Positions 24,982 through 34,292 of a stretch of 64,000 nucleotides of DNA are shown in pieces. The notes beneath the pieces were generated by a model that was not told the DNA's origin, made no database searches, and saw only the letters and a program-made list of their open reading frames with translations. Origin of the DNA: Desulfatibacillum alkenivorans DSM 16219 (GTDB lineage: Bacteria; Desulfobacterota; Desulfobacteria; Desulfobacterales; Desulfatibacillaceae). Location: NCBI RefSeq assembly GCF_900142135.1, contig NZ_FQZU01000029.1:1-64000 (forward strand), given 5' to 3'. The position numbers and the translations under genes were made by a program. Within the stretch, counting starts at the first letter, position 1. Each line of letters starts with the position of its first letter.

Positions 24982-26022
24982 ATGCAACAAATCAAGTCTG
25001 TTTTAGTCGTCTTTCTTCTGTCCATAACCTGGATTTTCCCGGCCGCATCGCAGGCGGCCAGCATGCCTAACGGCGCTGACGCCTCCTATAAATGGAAATT
25101 CGCCACCCTCGCCCCCAGAGGCGTAGGATGGGCGCGCCAAGTGGAGGAGATCCTTTTTCCCGTTATCCTGAAGGAATGCGAAGGCGAACTGTTCGTCAAA
25201 GTATACTGGGGCGGGGTGCTGGGGGAGGACGCGGACGTGGTCGCCATGATCAAGAGCGGGCGATTGTCCGGGGGAGGCTTCGCCGGTCAGGGCGCAACCC
25301 TGCTGTGCAAGGAGTTCGGCCTGTTTGAACTGCCGTTTTTGTTTAACGACTACGCCGAGGTGGATTTCATCAAGGAAAAAATGCAGCCCGTCCTGGATGA
25401 GGCTGCGGCCCGCAACGGGCTGAAGCTGTTTTTATGGAACGATCAGGATTTTGATCAGATATACTCCACCCGGCATCCCATTGCTTCTCTCGAAGATACG
25501 AGAAAGGCCTCCTTCATAGCCTGGTACGGCCCCATGGAAGAGATTCTTTTGCACCGGCTCGGCGCCAAAGCCGTCAGCGTGGAGGTCTCGCGGGCTGCAT
25601 CCGTTTTGCGGCAAGGCGAGGCCGACGCAGGCATCGCTCCCGCCATATGGGTGGCCGGAACCCAACTTTACTCCATCCTCCGCTACGTCAACCCCATTAA
25701 AATCCGTTACTCTCCCGCCCCCATCGCCGCTTCCATGGAGGCCTGGAACGCCTTGCCCCAAAAGTACCAAAATCGCCTTTTAAGCCGTCAGATGGAATTG
25801 CAGGATAAATTCTGTCAAGGCGTGCGGGAGGACAATGAAAAAAGCATCCAAGCCATGCTGCAATACGGCCTTAAGGAAGTCCGGGCGACTCCCGGGAATC
25901 TGGAAAGCATGCGGCGGCAAGCCCTGCCCGTGTGGAAGGAAATGACCGGCGTCATGTTCTCCCAGGAGCTGTTGGATGAGGTCCAGGCTCACCTGGAGGC
26001 CTATCGGACCCCCACTCCTTAA
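24982..26022 (+). CDS. TRAP-transporter-type solute-binding protein (DctP family), orphan
   Basis: 346 residues with a Sec signal peptide (1-26, SQAAS). The mature part begins YKWKFATLAPRGVGWARQ, typical of DctP, with GGVLGEDADVVAMIKSGRL and the ligand-binding segment DTRKASFIAWYGPMEEILLHRLGAKAVSVEVSRAASVLRQGEADAG. It should bind an organic anion in the periplasm. The membrane genes dctQ and dctM are not adjacent; the next gene is a hybrid sensor kinase, so the protein may feed ligand information to signalling rather than transport. That role is inferred. Confidence 0.85.
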   Translation: MQQIKSVLVVFLLSITWIFPAASQAASMPNGADASYKWKFATLAPRGVGWARQVEEILFPVILKECEGELFVKVYWGGVLGEDADVVAMIKSGRLSGGGFAGQGATLLCKEFGLFELPFLFNDYAEVDFIKEKMQPVLDEAAARNGLKLFLWNDQDFDQIYSTRHPIASLEDTRKASFIAWYGPMEEILLHRLGAKAVSVEVSRAASVLRQGEADAGIAPAIWVAGTQLYSILRYVNPIKIRYSPAPIAASMEAWNALPQKYQNRLLSRQMELQDKFCQGVREDNEKSIQAMLQYGLKEVRATPGNLESMRRQALPVWKEMTGVMFSQELLDEVQAHLEAYRTPTP

Positions 26023-26141
26023 GCAGCCCGCCCCGCGTCCGGGAGTCTTTCCGGTTCTTGGATGTTTTGTCATCTTTATACCCTTAAAAGCTGTTGGGTT
26101 AAGTGGTTTTTTATGGTTTTTTGTGAACTGTGTTAAAAACC

Positions 26142-26170
26142 TTGATTTAATCTATTTCACAGCCTATTAT
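26142..26170 (+). promoter_or_regulatory. Sigma70-type promoter of the hybrid kinase gene
   Basis: TTGATT (26142-26147), 17-base spacer, TATTAT (26165-26170), in an AT-rich island 47 bases ahead of the start codon. Confidence 0.55.
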
Positions 26171-26216
26171 ACTAGCCAATCAATAGAATATTTGGTATTT
26201 AATTCCAGAGGGCGGC

Positions 26217-29021
26217 ATGCTAAGGACGGGCCAGGAAACAGCCGGGGCGTCATCCCGGACAATGGACTTCAACCCCGTTACCTTGCGCTTTACAGGCAAG
26301 GATAAAGCACTGGAGTCGCTTTTCCTGGACGAGTATTTTGAAAAGTCCCTGAGCCAGGCCCGGGGATCGCTCTACCTGATTTTATTTTATTACCTCTTTT
26401 TCGGCTTGCTGGATTCCCGGCTTCTGGCCGATTCAACGGTCAATGCCGTATTCACCATCCGTTTTCTGATCGTCGGCCCTATCATCACCCTGGCTCTTTT
26501 CCTCACCTATGCAAGGTTTTTTAAGGTGGTGATGCAGCCGGTGCTGGCCGCCGTCATGTTCATCACCGGGGCGGGCATTGTCATGGTTTTGATCATCGCT
26601 CCGCCGCCTCTTAACTTCGCCTATTATGTGGGGCTGATCCTTGTTTTCATCCATGCCTATACCTTCACGAAAATCCGTTTCATCTGGGCCTCCCTGGCCG
26701 GATGGGGGCTTGTCATCCTTTACGAAGTAGTGACCGTGTGGGTGATTTACACGCCTGCTGCGATTCTAATCGGCAACAATTTTCTTTTGATCTGCGCCAG
26801 CGTGGTGGGCATGCTCACCTGCTATTCCATGGAATATTTTGAGCGCAAGAGCTTCTGGCTGAATCATCAACTGCTTACGGAGCACGAAAAGGTTAACCGG
26901 GCCAATCAGGAGTTGGAGCAGGAAGTGGCCCGGCGCACCCGGGAAATCACCCGCGCCAATCAGGATTTAAGCCTGAAGATCGAGCAGAATCTCCGCATCA
27001 TGGAGAAATTGAAGGAGTCCAGGGATTTCGCCGAAAGCCTCATCAAGTCCCTTCAGGACGGATTGGCCGTATTCAGCCCCGAGGGAAGGCATTTGGAAGT
27101 GAATCCGGCCTTTTGTCATATGACCGGGTTTTCCCGGGAGGAAATCCTGGACATGTCTCCCCCCCATGCATACTGGGCGCCTGAGGATAAGGCCATGCTG
27201 ACCCGGGCTTTCGCCAATTCGTCGGCCGTCAGCAGGCCTTCGGGAATGGAAACCGCCCTGGTGCGCAGGGATGGAACCCGGATTCAGATTCTCATAAGCC
27301 TGTCCCCCATCCGCCATGAGGGCGAAGACCTGACCGGTTACGTGGTCACCTTCAAGGACATTAACGCCAGAAAAATGGCCGAGCAGGCTTTGGCTCACAG
27401 CGAGGCCCGGTATCGGGCCATTCTGGCCAGCATGGAAGAGCTTTATTTTGAGCTGGACTTGTTCGGGCGCTTCACCTTCGTGAATGACGCGGTCATGCGC
27501 TTTACCGGATATTCCAGGGAGGAATTGCTGGACCTGGAAAAAGGATGGTACAACCTGACCATGGATGGGGACCGCATGTTCGGGGCATTTTCCACCATTT
27601 ACGCTTCCGGCCAGGCGGCGCTGCTGGAGGATTTTCCCGTCCTGGCCAAGGGCGGAGCCGAAAAAATCGCCCAAATCTCCGCGTATCTTATGCGGGACAA
27701 GGAGGGCAACCCTATCGGCTTCAAAGGCCTGGGCCGGGACATCACCGAATCCATGGCCGTGGCCCGGGAGAAAAAGCTCCTGGAATCCCAATTGCGCCAA
27801 TCCCAGAAAATGGAGGCCGTGGGCACGCTGGCCGGCGGCATCGCCCACGATTTCAACAATATCCTGTCAGCCATCATGGCCTACACCGAGGCCATGCTCA
27901 TGGAGCCCGACGACCGGACAAAAAACGTGACCCGCCTGGAAAACGTAAAAAAGGCCAGCCTGCGGGCCCGGGAGCTGATTCGCCAGATTCTGACCTTCTC
28001 CCGCAATACGGAGCACAAAAAAACGCCCGTCTCCCTGCCTTTTATCACCCGGGAAGCCCTTAAGCTGCTTCGCGCCTCCCTCCCTTCCACCATCAAGATT
28101 CAATACCGCGCCGAAGAGAACATGGGCCGCGTCATGGCGGACCCCACCCAGATTCATCAGGTGCTCATGAACCTTTGCGGCAATGCGGAGCACGCCATGC
28201 GGAAAAACGGCGGCGTTCTGGATATTTCGCTGGATACGGTTTATCTGCCGCCGGGGGAGGCCGCGCCCCATATGAACCTGTCGCCCGGGAGATATATCCG
28301 GCTCTCCGTGGCCGACACGGGCCAGGGCATGTCTCCTGACGTCATAAAACGCATTTTCGACCCTTACTACACCACCAAGGAAAAAGGAGAGGGCACCGGC
28401 CTGGGGCTGGCTGTAGTCCACGGCATTGTGGAGGCAGGGCAGGGCGCCGTCACCGTGGAAAGCGAAGCGGGAAAAGGGGCGTGCTTCAGAGTCTATCTGC
28501 CCGAAACCCTGGAAAAAGAGGAAATTCAGGAGTCCGCGGCAGGAGATGTGGCCGGCGACGAAACCATCTTGCTGGTGGACGACGAATCCGATCTCCTGGA
28601 GTCTTACACGGCCTTGTTTCGCCATTACGGGTACCATGTCTCGGCCCATCAAAGCAGCGCCCAGGCCTTTGCCCGGTTTATGAGCGGCCCGGAACAATTT
28701 GACCTGGTGGTCACCGATCAGACCATGCCGGAATTGACCGGCCTGGAGCTGGCAACCAAGATCATGAAGGTGCGCCCCGGCCTGCCCGTAATCTTATGCA
28801 CCGGGTACAGCAGCGACGCCGGAGACGAACGGTCCTTTGAAAACGCCGGCATTCGCAAAATGATCATGAAGCCTTTCGCCTTTGACGAATTCATAAAGGA
28901 CGTCCGCAAGATCCTGGACGGGGAAAAAACGGCGTCCGCCTCAAAATTCAAAAAGCCGTCCTCCGCCTCGAAGCTTCAGGGGGCACGAGTTTCAGGCGGT
29001 AAAGATCCCCGGCCTTCCTGA
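26217..29021 (+). CDS. Membrane-bound hybrid sensor histidine kinase (PAS-PAS-HisKA-HATPase-REC)
   Basis: 934 residues. N-terminal membrane domain with about six hydrophobic segments (55-205), coiled coil (about 220-270, REITRANQDLSLKIEQN), two PAS domains (about 275-390 and 395-510), dimerisation/phosphoacceptor box with His544 in GGIAHDFNN, ATPase domain (NLCGNAEHAM; DTGQGMSPDV; GTGLGLAVVHGIVE), then a receiver domain with Asp834 in VTDQTMP and lysine in MKPFAFDEF. It autophosphorylates and relays to its own receiver. Output partner unknown; free receivers are encoded at 23861, 37706 and 47586. Start ATG follows gaggg; an ATG at 26262 lacks a ribosome site. Confidence 0.93.
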   Translation: MLRTGQETAGASSRTMDFNPVTLRFTGKDKALESLFLDEYFEKSLSQARGSLYLILFYYLFFGLLDSRLLADSTVNAVFTIRFLIVGPIITLALFLTYARFFKVVMQPVLAAVMFITGAGIVMVLIIAPPPLNFAYYVGLILVFIHAYTFTKIRFIWASLAGWGLVILYEVVTVWVIYTPAAILIGNNFLLICASVVGMLTCYSMEYFERKSFWLNHQLLTEHEKVNRANQELEQEVARRTREITRANQDLSLKIEQNLRIMEKLKESRDFAESLIKSLQDGLAVFSPEGRHLEVNPAFCHMTGFSREEILDMSPPHAYWAPEDKAMLTRAFANSSAVSRPSGMETALVRRDGTRIQILISLSPIRHEGEDLTGYVVTFKDINARKMAEQALAHSEARYRAILASMEELYFELDLFGRFTFVNDAVMRFTGYSREELLDLEKGWYNLTMDGDRMFGAFSTIYASGQAALLEDFPVLAKGGAEKIAQISAYLMRDKEGNPIGFKGLGRDITESMAVAREKKLLESQLRQSQKMEAVGTLAGGIAHDFNNILSAIMAYTEAMLMEPDDRTKNVTRLENVKKASLRARELIRQILTFSRNTEHKKTPVSLPFITREALKLLRASLPSTIKIQYRAEENMGRVMADPTQIHQVLMNLCGNAEHAMRKNGGVLDISLDTVYLPPGEAAPHMNLSPGRYIRLSVADTGQGMSPDVIKRIFDPYYTTKEKGEGTGLGLAVVHGIVEAGQGAVTVESEAGKGACFRVYLPETLEKEEIQESAAGDVAGDETILLVDDESDLLESYTALFRHYGYHVSAHQSSAQAFARFMSGPEQFDLVVTDQTMPELTGLELATKIMKVRPGLPVILCTGYSSDAGDERSFENAGIRKMIMKPFAFDEFIKDVRKILDGEKTASASKFKKPSSASKLQGARVSGGKDPRPS

Positions 29022-29114
29022 TCCTGCGCGCATCTCAGTTTGGCATCCGTTCGTTTGTTTTTTTTGGGGAGGGGTAAGAAAAAAAACTTGACGGCATGGG
29101 GCTGCATGCATTAA

Positions 29115-29130
29115 GTCACCGTTTAGTGAC
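29115..29130. promoter_or_regulatory. Operator copy 1, GTCAC-N6-GTGAC, before the TetR gene
   Basis: GTCACcgtttaGTGAC lies 33 bases before the TetR start, just downstream of TTGACG (29088-29093). The same palindrome precedes the next gene (29843-29858), which makes autorepression by this TetR very likely. Confidence 0.7.
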
Positions 29131-29162
29131 TTGATGGCGGATGCGAAAGAAAAAGGATCACC

Positions 29163-29789
29163 ATGAAAAACCCCACCCGAAATAGAGAAGCCACCAGGCT
29201 CAAGCTCATCAACGCCGTGGGCCAGGTGCTGGCGGAAAAAGGCTTCACCCATTTGGGCGTCAACGCCGTCGCCAGGCAGGCAGGCGTGGATAAGGTGTTG
29301 ATTTACCGCTATTTCGGCGGGATGCCCGGGCTCATCAAAGCCTTTGGGCAGGAGGGGGACTTCTGGCCGTCCATGGAGGAGCTGGCCGGGGGGAACATAG
29401 ACGCCTACCGGGTTCTTCCGTTGGAGGAAAAGCTCAAAATCATGGGCCGGAACTATCTGAAGGGCATCCGCAAGCGGCCTTTGACCCAGGAGATCATGGC
29501 CTGGGAGATGGTGGAGCGCAACAACCTCACGGAAGAGCTGGAGATCATCCGGGAAACCCGGATGCTGCGCTTCGCCGAGCTGTTTCTCCAAGTGGGCGAG
29601 GAGACCGTGGACGTCATGGCGGTGGTGGGGCTGATGGGCGCCGGTCTAAGCTATCTGATCTGCCGGAGCCGCAGGATTCGCTGGTATAACGGGATTGATC
29701 TGGAAAACCAGGAAGGCTGGAAGCGCTTGGAAAACGGGATCGATCTTGTGGTGGAGGGGGTTGCAAGGCTGATGCAGGCGCGGGACTAG
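29163..29789 (+). CDS. TetR-family transcriptional regulator
   Basis: 208 residues. Helix-turn-helix at about 10-57 (ATRLKLINAVGQVLAEKGF, then VARQAGVDKVLIYRYFGG). The C-terminal ligand domain is not assignable to a known inducer. Two copies of a 16-bp palindrome, GTCAC-N6-GTGAC, lie before this gene and before the nitroreductase-like gene 84 bases downstream, so it most likely represses both. Ribosome site aaaGGAtcacc. It shares no special similarity with the double TetR at 3341. Confidence 0.9.
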   Translation: MKNPTRNREATRLKLINAVGQVLAEKGFTHLGVNAVARQAGVDKVLIYRYFGGMPGLIKAFGQEGDFWPSMEELAGGNIDAYRVLPLEEKLKIMGRNYLKGIRKRPLTQEIMAWEMVERNNLTEELEIIRETRMLRFAELFLQVGEETVDVMAVVGLMGAGLSYLICRSRRIRWYNGIDLENQEGWKRLENGIDLVVEGVARLMQARD

Positions 29790-29836
29790 TCAGGAGCTTG
29801 TAAAATCCGGGCTAGGGAGCGCGCGTTTTTTTTATC

Positions 29837-29858
29837 TATAATGTCACCAAATAGTGAC
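29837..29858 (+). promoter_or_regulatory. -10 box and operator copy 2 before the nitroreductase-like gene
   Basis: A perfect TATAAT (29837-29842) is directly abutted by GTCACcaaataGTGAC (29843-29858), placing the operator across the expected transcription start. The 16-bp palindrome equals the one before the TetR gene in both arms. Confidence 0.7.
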
Positions 29859-29872
29859 AAAAGGAGAGAACG

Positions 29873-31003
29873 ATGAACAGTCGACGAAACTTCATGAAAG
29901 GCGCCATGGCCGCTGGCCTGGCTTTCGCCGCCGGGCCTTTGCTTGCCGCCTGCGCCTCCCATCCCCAGGCCTTACGCCGGGAGGCGCTTCCGGACAATTC
30001 CCTGTCTTTTCTCGAGGGCCCTGAACAGGAAATGCTTCATCTGGCCAGCCTGGCGCCCAGCGGCCATAACAGCCAGCCATGGAAAGTGCGGGTTGCAGGC
30101 CCGGGGCGTTGGATGGTGGAGGCTGATTCCGCCCGCCGGCTGCCTGCGGTGGATCCCGAAAACCGGGAACTGCTTTTGTCTTTGGGCGCTTTTGTGGAGA
30201 ATTTATCCCTGGCGGCCGGCTCTTTGGGCTTCCGGGCGGAAGCGGAAACCATGGCGGAAGGCCGGGGGGACGGGGATATTGTGCGGATTTCCCTATTCCC
30301 AGACAGGCGCCGGCCCTTTCCGGTGGAGTTGATGCGCCTGCGCCGCACCGTCAAAAAGGGGCAGGCGTCCAGGGAAATCTCTTCTAAGGACTTAAAGGCC
30401 CTTTTTCGGCATATGGAAGGGTTCGCCCATTATTTTCCCCGCGGTTCCCGGCACGCCTCCTGCATTCGGGATGCGACTGCGGAGGCGTTTCGCACCCAAT
30501 CCTTTCGGGACGACGCTCAAAAGGAGTTGGTCAGGTGGCTGCGTTTGTCCAACCGCTCCGTAATAGAACACAGGGATGGATTAACCGTCGCAGGCATGGA
30601 AATCAGCGGCGCGCCGGGCTGGTATTTACGGAACTTCGGAAAGCCGGAGGATTTTTTAAAGCACTCTTTCAGGGAGCAGGGCGCGGACCTCGCGGCCAAA
30701 ACGGCCGCCGAAGGCGGAGGCTGGATCGTCGTCACAAGCCGCGGGGATTCGGTCAGCGACCTCATAGAAACGGGACGGCGCTTCGAGCGCATGGCCCTGG
30801 AGGCCAGGGCTCTCGGCATTGGAATTCATCCCATGACCCAGGTTCTGGAAGAGGCGACCGGCCAGGATGTTATCGCCGCCAGCCACGGCCGGCCCATGCA
30901 TCTGCAGTTTGTGCTGCGGGCGGGGTATGTGGAAAAATATCCCAAGCCGGTTAGTCCACGCCGTCCATTGCCGAGTTTTGTGCGCGGCCCCGCGGCGGTC
31001 TAA
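29873..31003 (+). CDS. Tat-exported nitroreductase-like lipoprotein
   Basis: 376 residues. The N-terminus has a twin-arginine motif (SRRNFMKG) followed by a hydrophobic stretch ending LLAAC, so it is probably Tat-exported and lipid-anchored, with cofactor already bound. The mature protein carries the nitroreductase-family flavin-binding start LASLAPSGHNSQPWKV and the closing segment ERMALEARALGIGIHPMTQVLEE, as in the long Acg-like subgroup. Flavin binding is expected; the substrate is unknown. Regulated with the upstream TetR through a shared operator. Ribosome site AAAGGAGag. Confidence 0.85.
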   Translation: MNSRRNFMKGAMAAGLAFAAGPLLAACASHPQALRREALPDNSLSFLEGPEQEMLHLASLAPSGHNSQPWKVRVAGPGRWMVEADSARRLPAVDPENRELLLSLGAFVENLSLAAGSLGFRAEAETMAEGRGDGDIVRISLFPDRRRPFPVELMRLRRTVKKGQASREISSKDLKALFRHMEGFAHYFPRGSRHASCIRDATAEAFRTQSFRDDAQKELVRWLRLSNRSVIEHRDGLTVAGMEISGAPGWYLRNFGKPEDFLKHSFREQGADLAAKTAAEGGGWIVVTSRGDSVSDLIETGRRFERMALEARALGIGIHPMTQVLEEATGQDVIAASHGRPMHLQFVLRAGYVEKYPKPVSPRRPLPSFVRGPAAV

Positions 31004-31024
31004 TCCGTCAGGAAAGGGGCGTTT

Positions 31025-32755
31025 TCAGTCGGCGGCTGCGCCGGGGGCGTCTTCTCCGTACACGACAGCGAACACCTCTGCATCTTCCGTCTCAAACGAG
31101 GGTGTCGGGTTTGGACCTAGCTTGTTTTCGGGAAAAAAACCCTTTTTGGTTACGTAAAAAATAGTCGCCCCTTTTTTTAGATCGTGCTCATTTTCGACGT
31201 TGGGGAGCCCCGCCCTATACATATAGTATTCGGTGGTTGCATCCGAATTGTGGCCGTGAGGGACCATCATGTCTCCCTTTTTCATGTGGGTCGACAGGTA
31301 GTTCACGACTTTCTGCGCATCCGGGAAATACCCCGTCGCCGGATTAATGGTTACGGGATCCTGGACGGCGGTCACAAAGGCGGCCGCCAGGGAAAGGGCC
31401 AGCAAAACGCCTTTCCCTTTTTCTTTGAATTTGGCAGCCAACAGGCAATAGCCCGCGTCCATGGCAACAAGGGCGAAGAGCGGCAGGTATATCCATGTTC
31501 TAGGGAAAGGTATGGACCGTTTGGCCAACAGAATAATAAAGCTGCATACAAAAATGATGGGCGCCAGCCAGAATCCCTGTTGGTTTTTTAGGCGGGATAA
31601 ATGAAGCAGGCCCAAAGCCAGTATAATAAAAAGCAGAATCAGGACGACCGGCGGCAGCCCCAGGGCCATCTGATTTCCCGTTTGGGCGAAATGCTCCGGC
31701 AGTTTTTCCAGAAAGAATCCCCAGGGTTTGGCCTTGACGAACTTGTTGCTGATTATGTGGCTCACCCCGTCGCTTGCGATGATCACGGGAGTGTATAAGA
31801 ACAGGGCGCCTGCAAGACTAAAGGCGGCGCAGGGCGCAACAAAACCGGCTGCGATGTCTTTCAGACGGACCCCGTTAATTTGCATGCAGGCCGCCGTCCA
31901 GAGGGTTATTCCCGCGGCCGGAAAAAGAAATGTGGGGACGTCGAACATGCCCAGGCTGATAATCAGAGAATATAGAAAGCATGAGGGGAGGTTGGGCTTT
32001 TCCGCCAGCCTGAGCCCTGCAATAGCAAGGCAAATGCTTAGCAGGCAAAGGATGGTGTATCCCCGGGCCATGGAACTGTACAATATGAAATACGGAAGGA
32101 CGGCCGTCAAGGCCGCAGCAAAAAAGCCGGATTCTTTGGATTTGAGGATTAGCCGCGTCAGCAGAAAAACGGCTGGAATGCACAATACTCCGGCGGCGAT
32201 GGACGGCAGCCGGATGGCGAAAGGACCGGTTCCAAACAGCGTCACGGATAGTTTGACGAACAAAGTATGAAGAACATGATTGTTCGGCGCGGGATAGGAG
32301 AACAGATATAGAGCGCCGTTATTGACAAATTGGAGGAATGTGTGGGCCTCGTCAAATCGCATGGGCTGAAAAGCAAAATACACCCTGATGCCCGCGCCGA
32401 TCAGCATAAAAGCGCCGATCCAGGCCCATTCCCGCCGGAATTGGGTCCGGCTGTCCGTCCATTTCAGCAAGTCCACGGCTTCCGAAAAAAGCAGCCTGCT
32501 CCAATCCGTAATTTTTGCCGCCAGGGTTCCTGATTTTCTCCTATGAGAAAAAAAAGCCGACAAGGCCAATGCGATGAAAATCGTCCCCCAGACCGAGAAA
32601 AAAAGATCGCACATCGGGCCGCGCGCCGTCCAGAGGGGATGGGGGGCTATTTTTCCAAAAAACGCGGCTGAGAAGTGAAGGCGTCCAAAAATATAAAGAA
32701 TGCAGCCGATTACGGCAAGGCCGCTGATTTCGATCAGAGGGTAGTGTTTTTTCAT
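31025..32755 (-). CDS. Glycosyltransferase family 39-like membrane protein (PMT_2)
   Basis: 576 residues with roughly a dozen hydrophobic segments. The first periplasmic loop holds the acidic motif MRFDEAHTF (about 130-138) followed by NNHVLHTLFVKL, typical of PMT/ArnT-like enzymes that move a sugar from polyprenyl phosphate to lipid or protein. A C-terminal soluble domain of about 100 residues follows the last membrane span. Acceptor and donor are unknown. It is convergent with the nitroreductase gene (21 bases apart). Confidence 0.82.
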   Translation of the reverse strand: MKKHYPLIEISGLAVIGCILYIFGRLHFSAAFFGKIAPHPLWTARGPMCDLFFSVWGTIFIALALSAFFSHRRKSGTLAAKITDWSRLLFSEAVDLLKWTDSRTQFRREWAWIGAFMLIGAGIRVYFAFQPMRFDEAHTFLQFVNNGALYLFSYPAPNNHVLHTLFVKLSVTLFGTGPFAIRLPSIAAGVLCIPAVFLLTRLILKSKESGFFAAALTAVLPYFILYSSMARGYTILCLLSICLAIAGLRLAEKPNLPSCFLYSLIISLGMFDVPTFLFPAAGITLWTAACMQINGVRLKDIAAGFVAPCAAFSLAGALFLYTPVIIASDGVSHIISNKFVKAKPWGFFLEKLPEHFAQTGNQMALGLPPVVLILLFIILALGLLHLSRLKNQQGFWLAPIIFVCSFIILLAKRSIPFPRTWIYLPLFALVAMDAGYCLLAAKFKEKGKGVLLALSLAAAFVTAVQDPVTINPATGYFPDAQKVVNYLSTHMKKGDMMVPHGHNSDATTEYYMYRAGLPNVENEHDLKKGATIFYVTKKGFFPENKLGPNPTPSFETEDAEVFAVVYGEDAPGAAAD

Positions 32756-32915
32756 CCCAGTAAAACGTCCAATTCCGGCAAAGCTGTTATCAGAGAGAGT
32801 GGGAAACGGAGCATGATAATTCTGTGGGCTTACTTAATGCACCGGAGCCCTATACACAACCCAAAATAACAAGCTGTCCGCCAAAATGGAGTAACGAGAA
32901 TACAACAGGGGCCGT

Positions 32916-34184
32916 TTATCCTTCCCTGCTTTGGAATGCGCCCCAGTTGCGCAAATCCCTGCCCGTGGGGTTTTGAAAGACTCCCAGGTCGAATTCCGGC
33001 AGAATCGCCAGCAGATGGTCGAATATATCGGATTGGGCGGCTTCGTAATTGGCCCAAGCCTTGTCTTTGCAAAACACGTAGATTTCAAGCGGCAGGCCGT
33101 TTTCTCCGGGCGGAAGCTGCCGAACGAGAAAAGTCATGTCCGGATGAACCAGGGGGTGGTTTTTCAGGTAAGCGATGACGTAGGCCCGGAAGGTGCCGAT
33201 GTTGGTCAACCGGCGGCAATTGATCTTGTTTTCTCCGTCCGATCCCAGGGCGGCGTTGTGTTCGGCCAGTTCAACGCCTTTGTCTTCCATGTACTTGGCG
33301 ATGTAGCGGATGCGGGAGAACCGCTGCAGCATTTCGTCCGTGCAGAATTTGATGGTGTTCATGTCAATGTGTATGGCCCGTTTGATCCGTCTGCCGCCGG
33401 ACTCCTGCATGCCTCGCCAGTTCTTGAAGGAATCGCTGATGAGCGCGTAAGTGGGCACCGTGCTGATGGTCTTGTCGAAATTGCGCACCTTGACCGTGGT
33501 CAGGGTGATTTCCTCCACGTCTCCGTCGGCCCCGTATTTGGGCATTTCAATCCAGTCTCCGTGCTTGAGCATTTTGTTGTAGATCAACTGAATGCCCGCC
33601 ACAAAGCCCAAAAGGGGATCTTTAAACACCAAGAGGAGAACCGCGGTCATGGCGCCAAGACCGCTGATGAAGTATACCGGGGTTTTGTTGAAGACCACGG
33701 AAATGCCCAAAATAAGGGCGATGAAGTAAACCGCAATCTTGACGACCTGGACGATGCTGGTCAGGGGGATTTCCCTGGAAACGGCCAGGTTTTGATACAT
33801 GGCGTGCAAAGCGTTGACCAGCGCCGTGATCACCAGCATGCCCGCAATGATGAAATACAGCCTGAGCCCGCCTTGCAGGGCCAGCCGGGCCTGGGGGTAT
33901 CCCGCGGCCAGCAGGGGCAGGGCGAAATGCACCACCAGGGCGGGCGCCAATAGGGAAAGCCGGCTGAACACCTTATGCTCAACCAGAAGGTCGTCCAAGG
34001 TGGTTTTGGTGGCCGCCTTCAATTTGGGGATGACGGTGTCGGCCACCCGGCGGGCCGCGTAAAGGGCGGCGGCGCTGAGAATGACCGTCGCCAGGACAAC
34101 GATGATCCTGGCCAGGAATTCGGCGGCCGCCTGCGATAACTCCGCCTTCATCAGCATTTGTTCCATCCATTGAAGCTGGGCCAT
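32916..34184 (-). CDS. MscS-family mechanosensitive channel (YbdG-like)
   Basis: 422 residues. Five hydrophobic segments precede the pore-lining helix (VYFISGLGAMTAVLLLVFKDPLLGFVAGIQL, quoted here in part as GLGAMTAVLLLVFKDPLLGF), followed by the beta domain GDWIEMPKYGADGDVEEITLT. This GDWIEMP..GADG pattern is typical of the YbdG miniconductance group rather than MscS proper. It releases solutes under membrane tension. ATG at 34184 is chosen (GAGG eight bases upstream) over a TTG at 34208. It lies downstream of acs behind a strong terminator. Confidence 0.88.
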   Translation of the reverse strand: MAQLQWMEQMLMKAELSQAAAEFLARIIVVLATVILSAAALYAARRVADTVIPKLKAATKTTLDDLLVEHKVFSRLSLLAPALVVHFALPLLAAGYPQARLALQGGLRLYFIIAGMLVITALVNALHAMYQNLAVSREIPLTSIVQVVKIAVYFIALILGISVVFNKTPVYFISGLGAMTAVLLLVFKDPLLGFVAGIQLIYNKMLKHGDWIEMPKYGADGDVEEITLTTVKVRNFDKTISTVPTYALISDSFKNWRGMQESGGRRIKRAIHIDMNTIKFCTDEMLQRFSRIRYIAKYMEDKGVELAEHNAALGSDGENKINCRRLTNIGTFRAYVIAYLKNHPLVHPDMTFLVRQLPPGENGLPLEIYVFCKDKAWANYEAAQSDIFDHLLAILPEFDLGVFQNPTGRDLRNWGAFQSREG

Positions 34185-34205
34185 CAAGCAATCCTCGCAA
34201 AAAAG

Positions 34206-34241
34206 CAAAGCGCGGCCGTAATTGGGAACGGCCGCGCTTTG
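34206..34241 (-). terminator. Intrinsic terminator of acs
   Basis: A perfect 14-bp stem caaagcgcggccgt / acggccgcgctttg with an eight-base loop, followed on the minus strand by gcTTTTTTgc. It separates acs from the MscS gene. Confidence 0.9.
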
Positions 34242-34292
34242 GTATCAGTTGTTATTGAGTTTTAGATCCATAATGGCGGATCTTACAAATTA

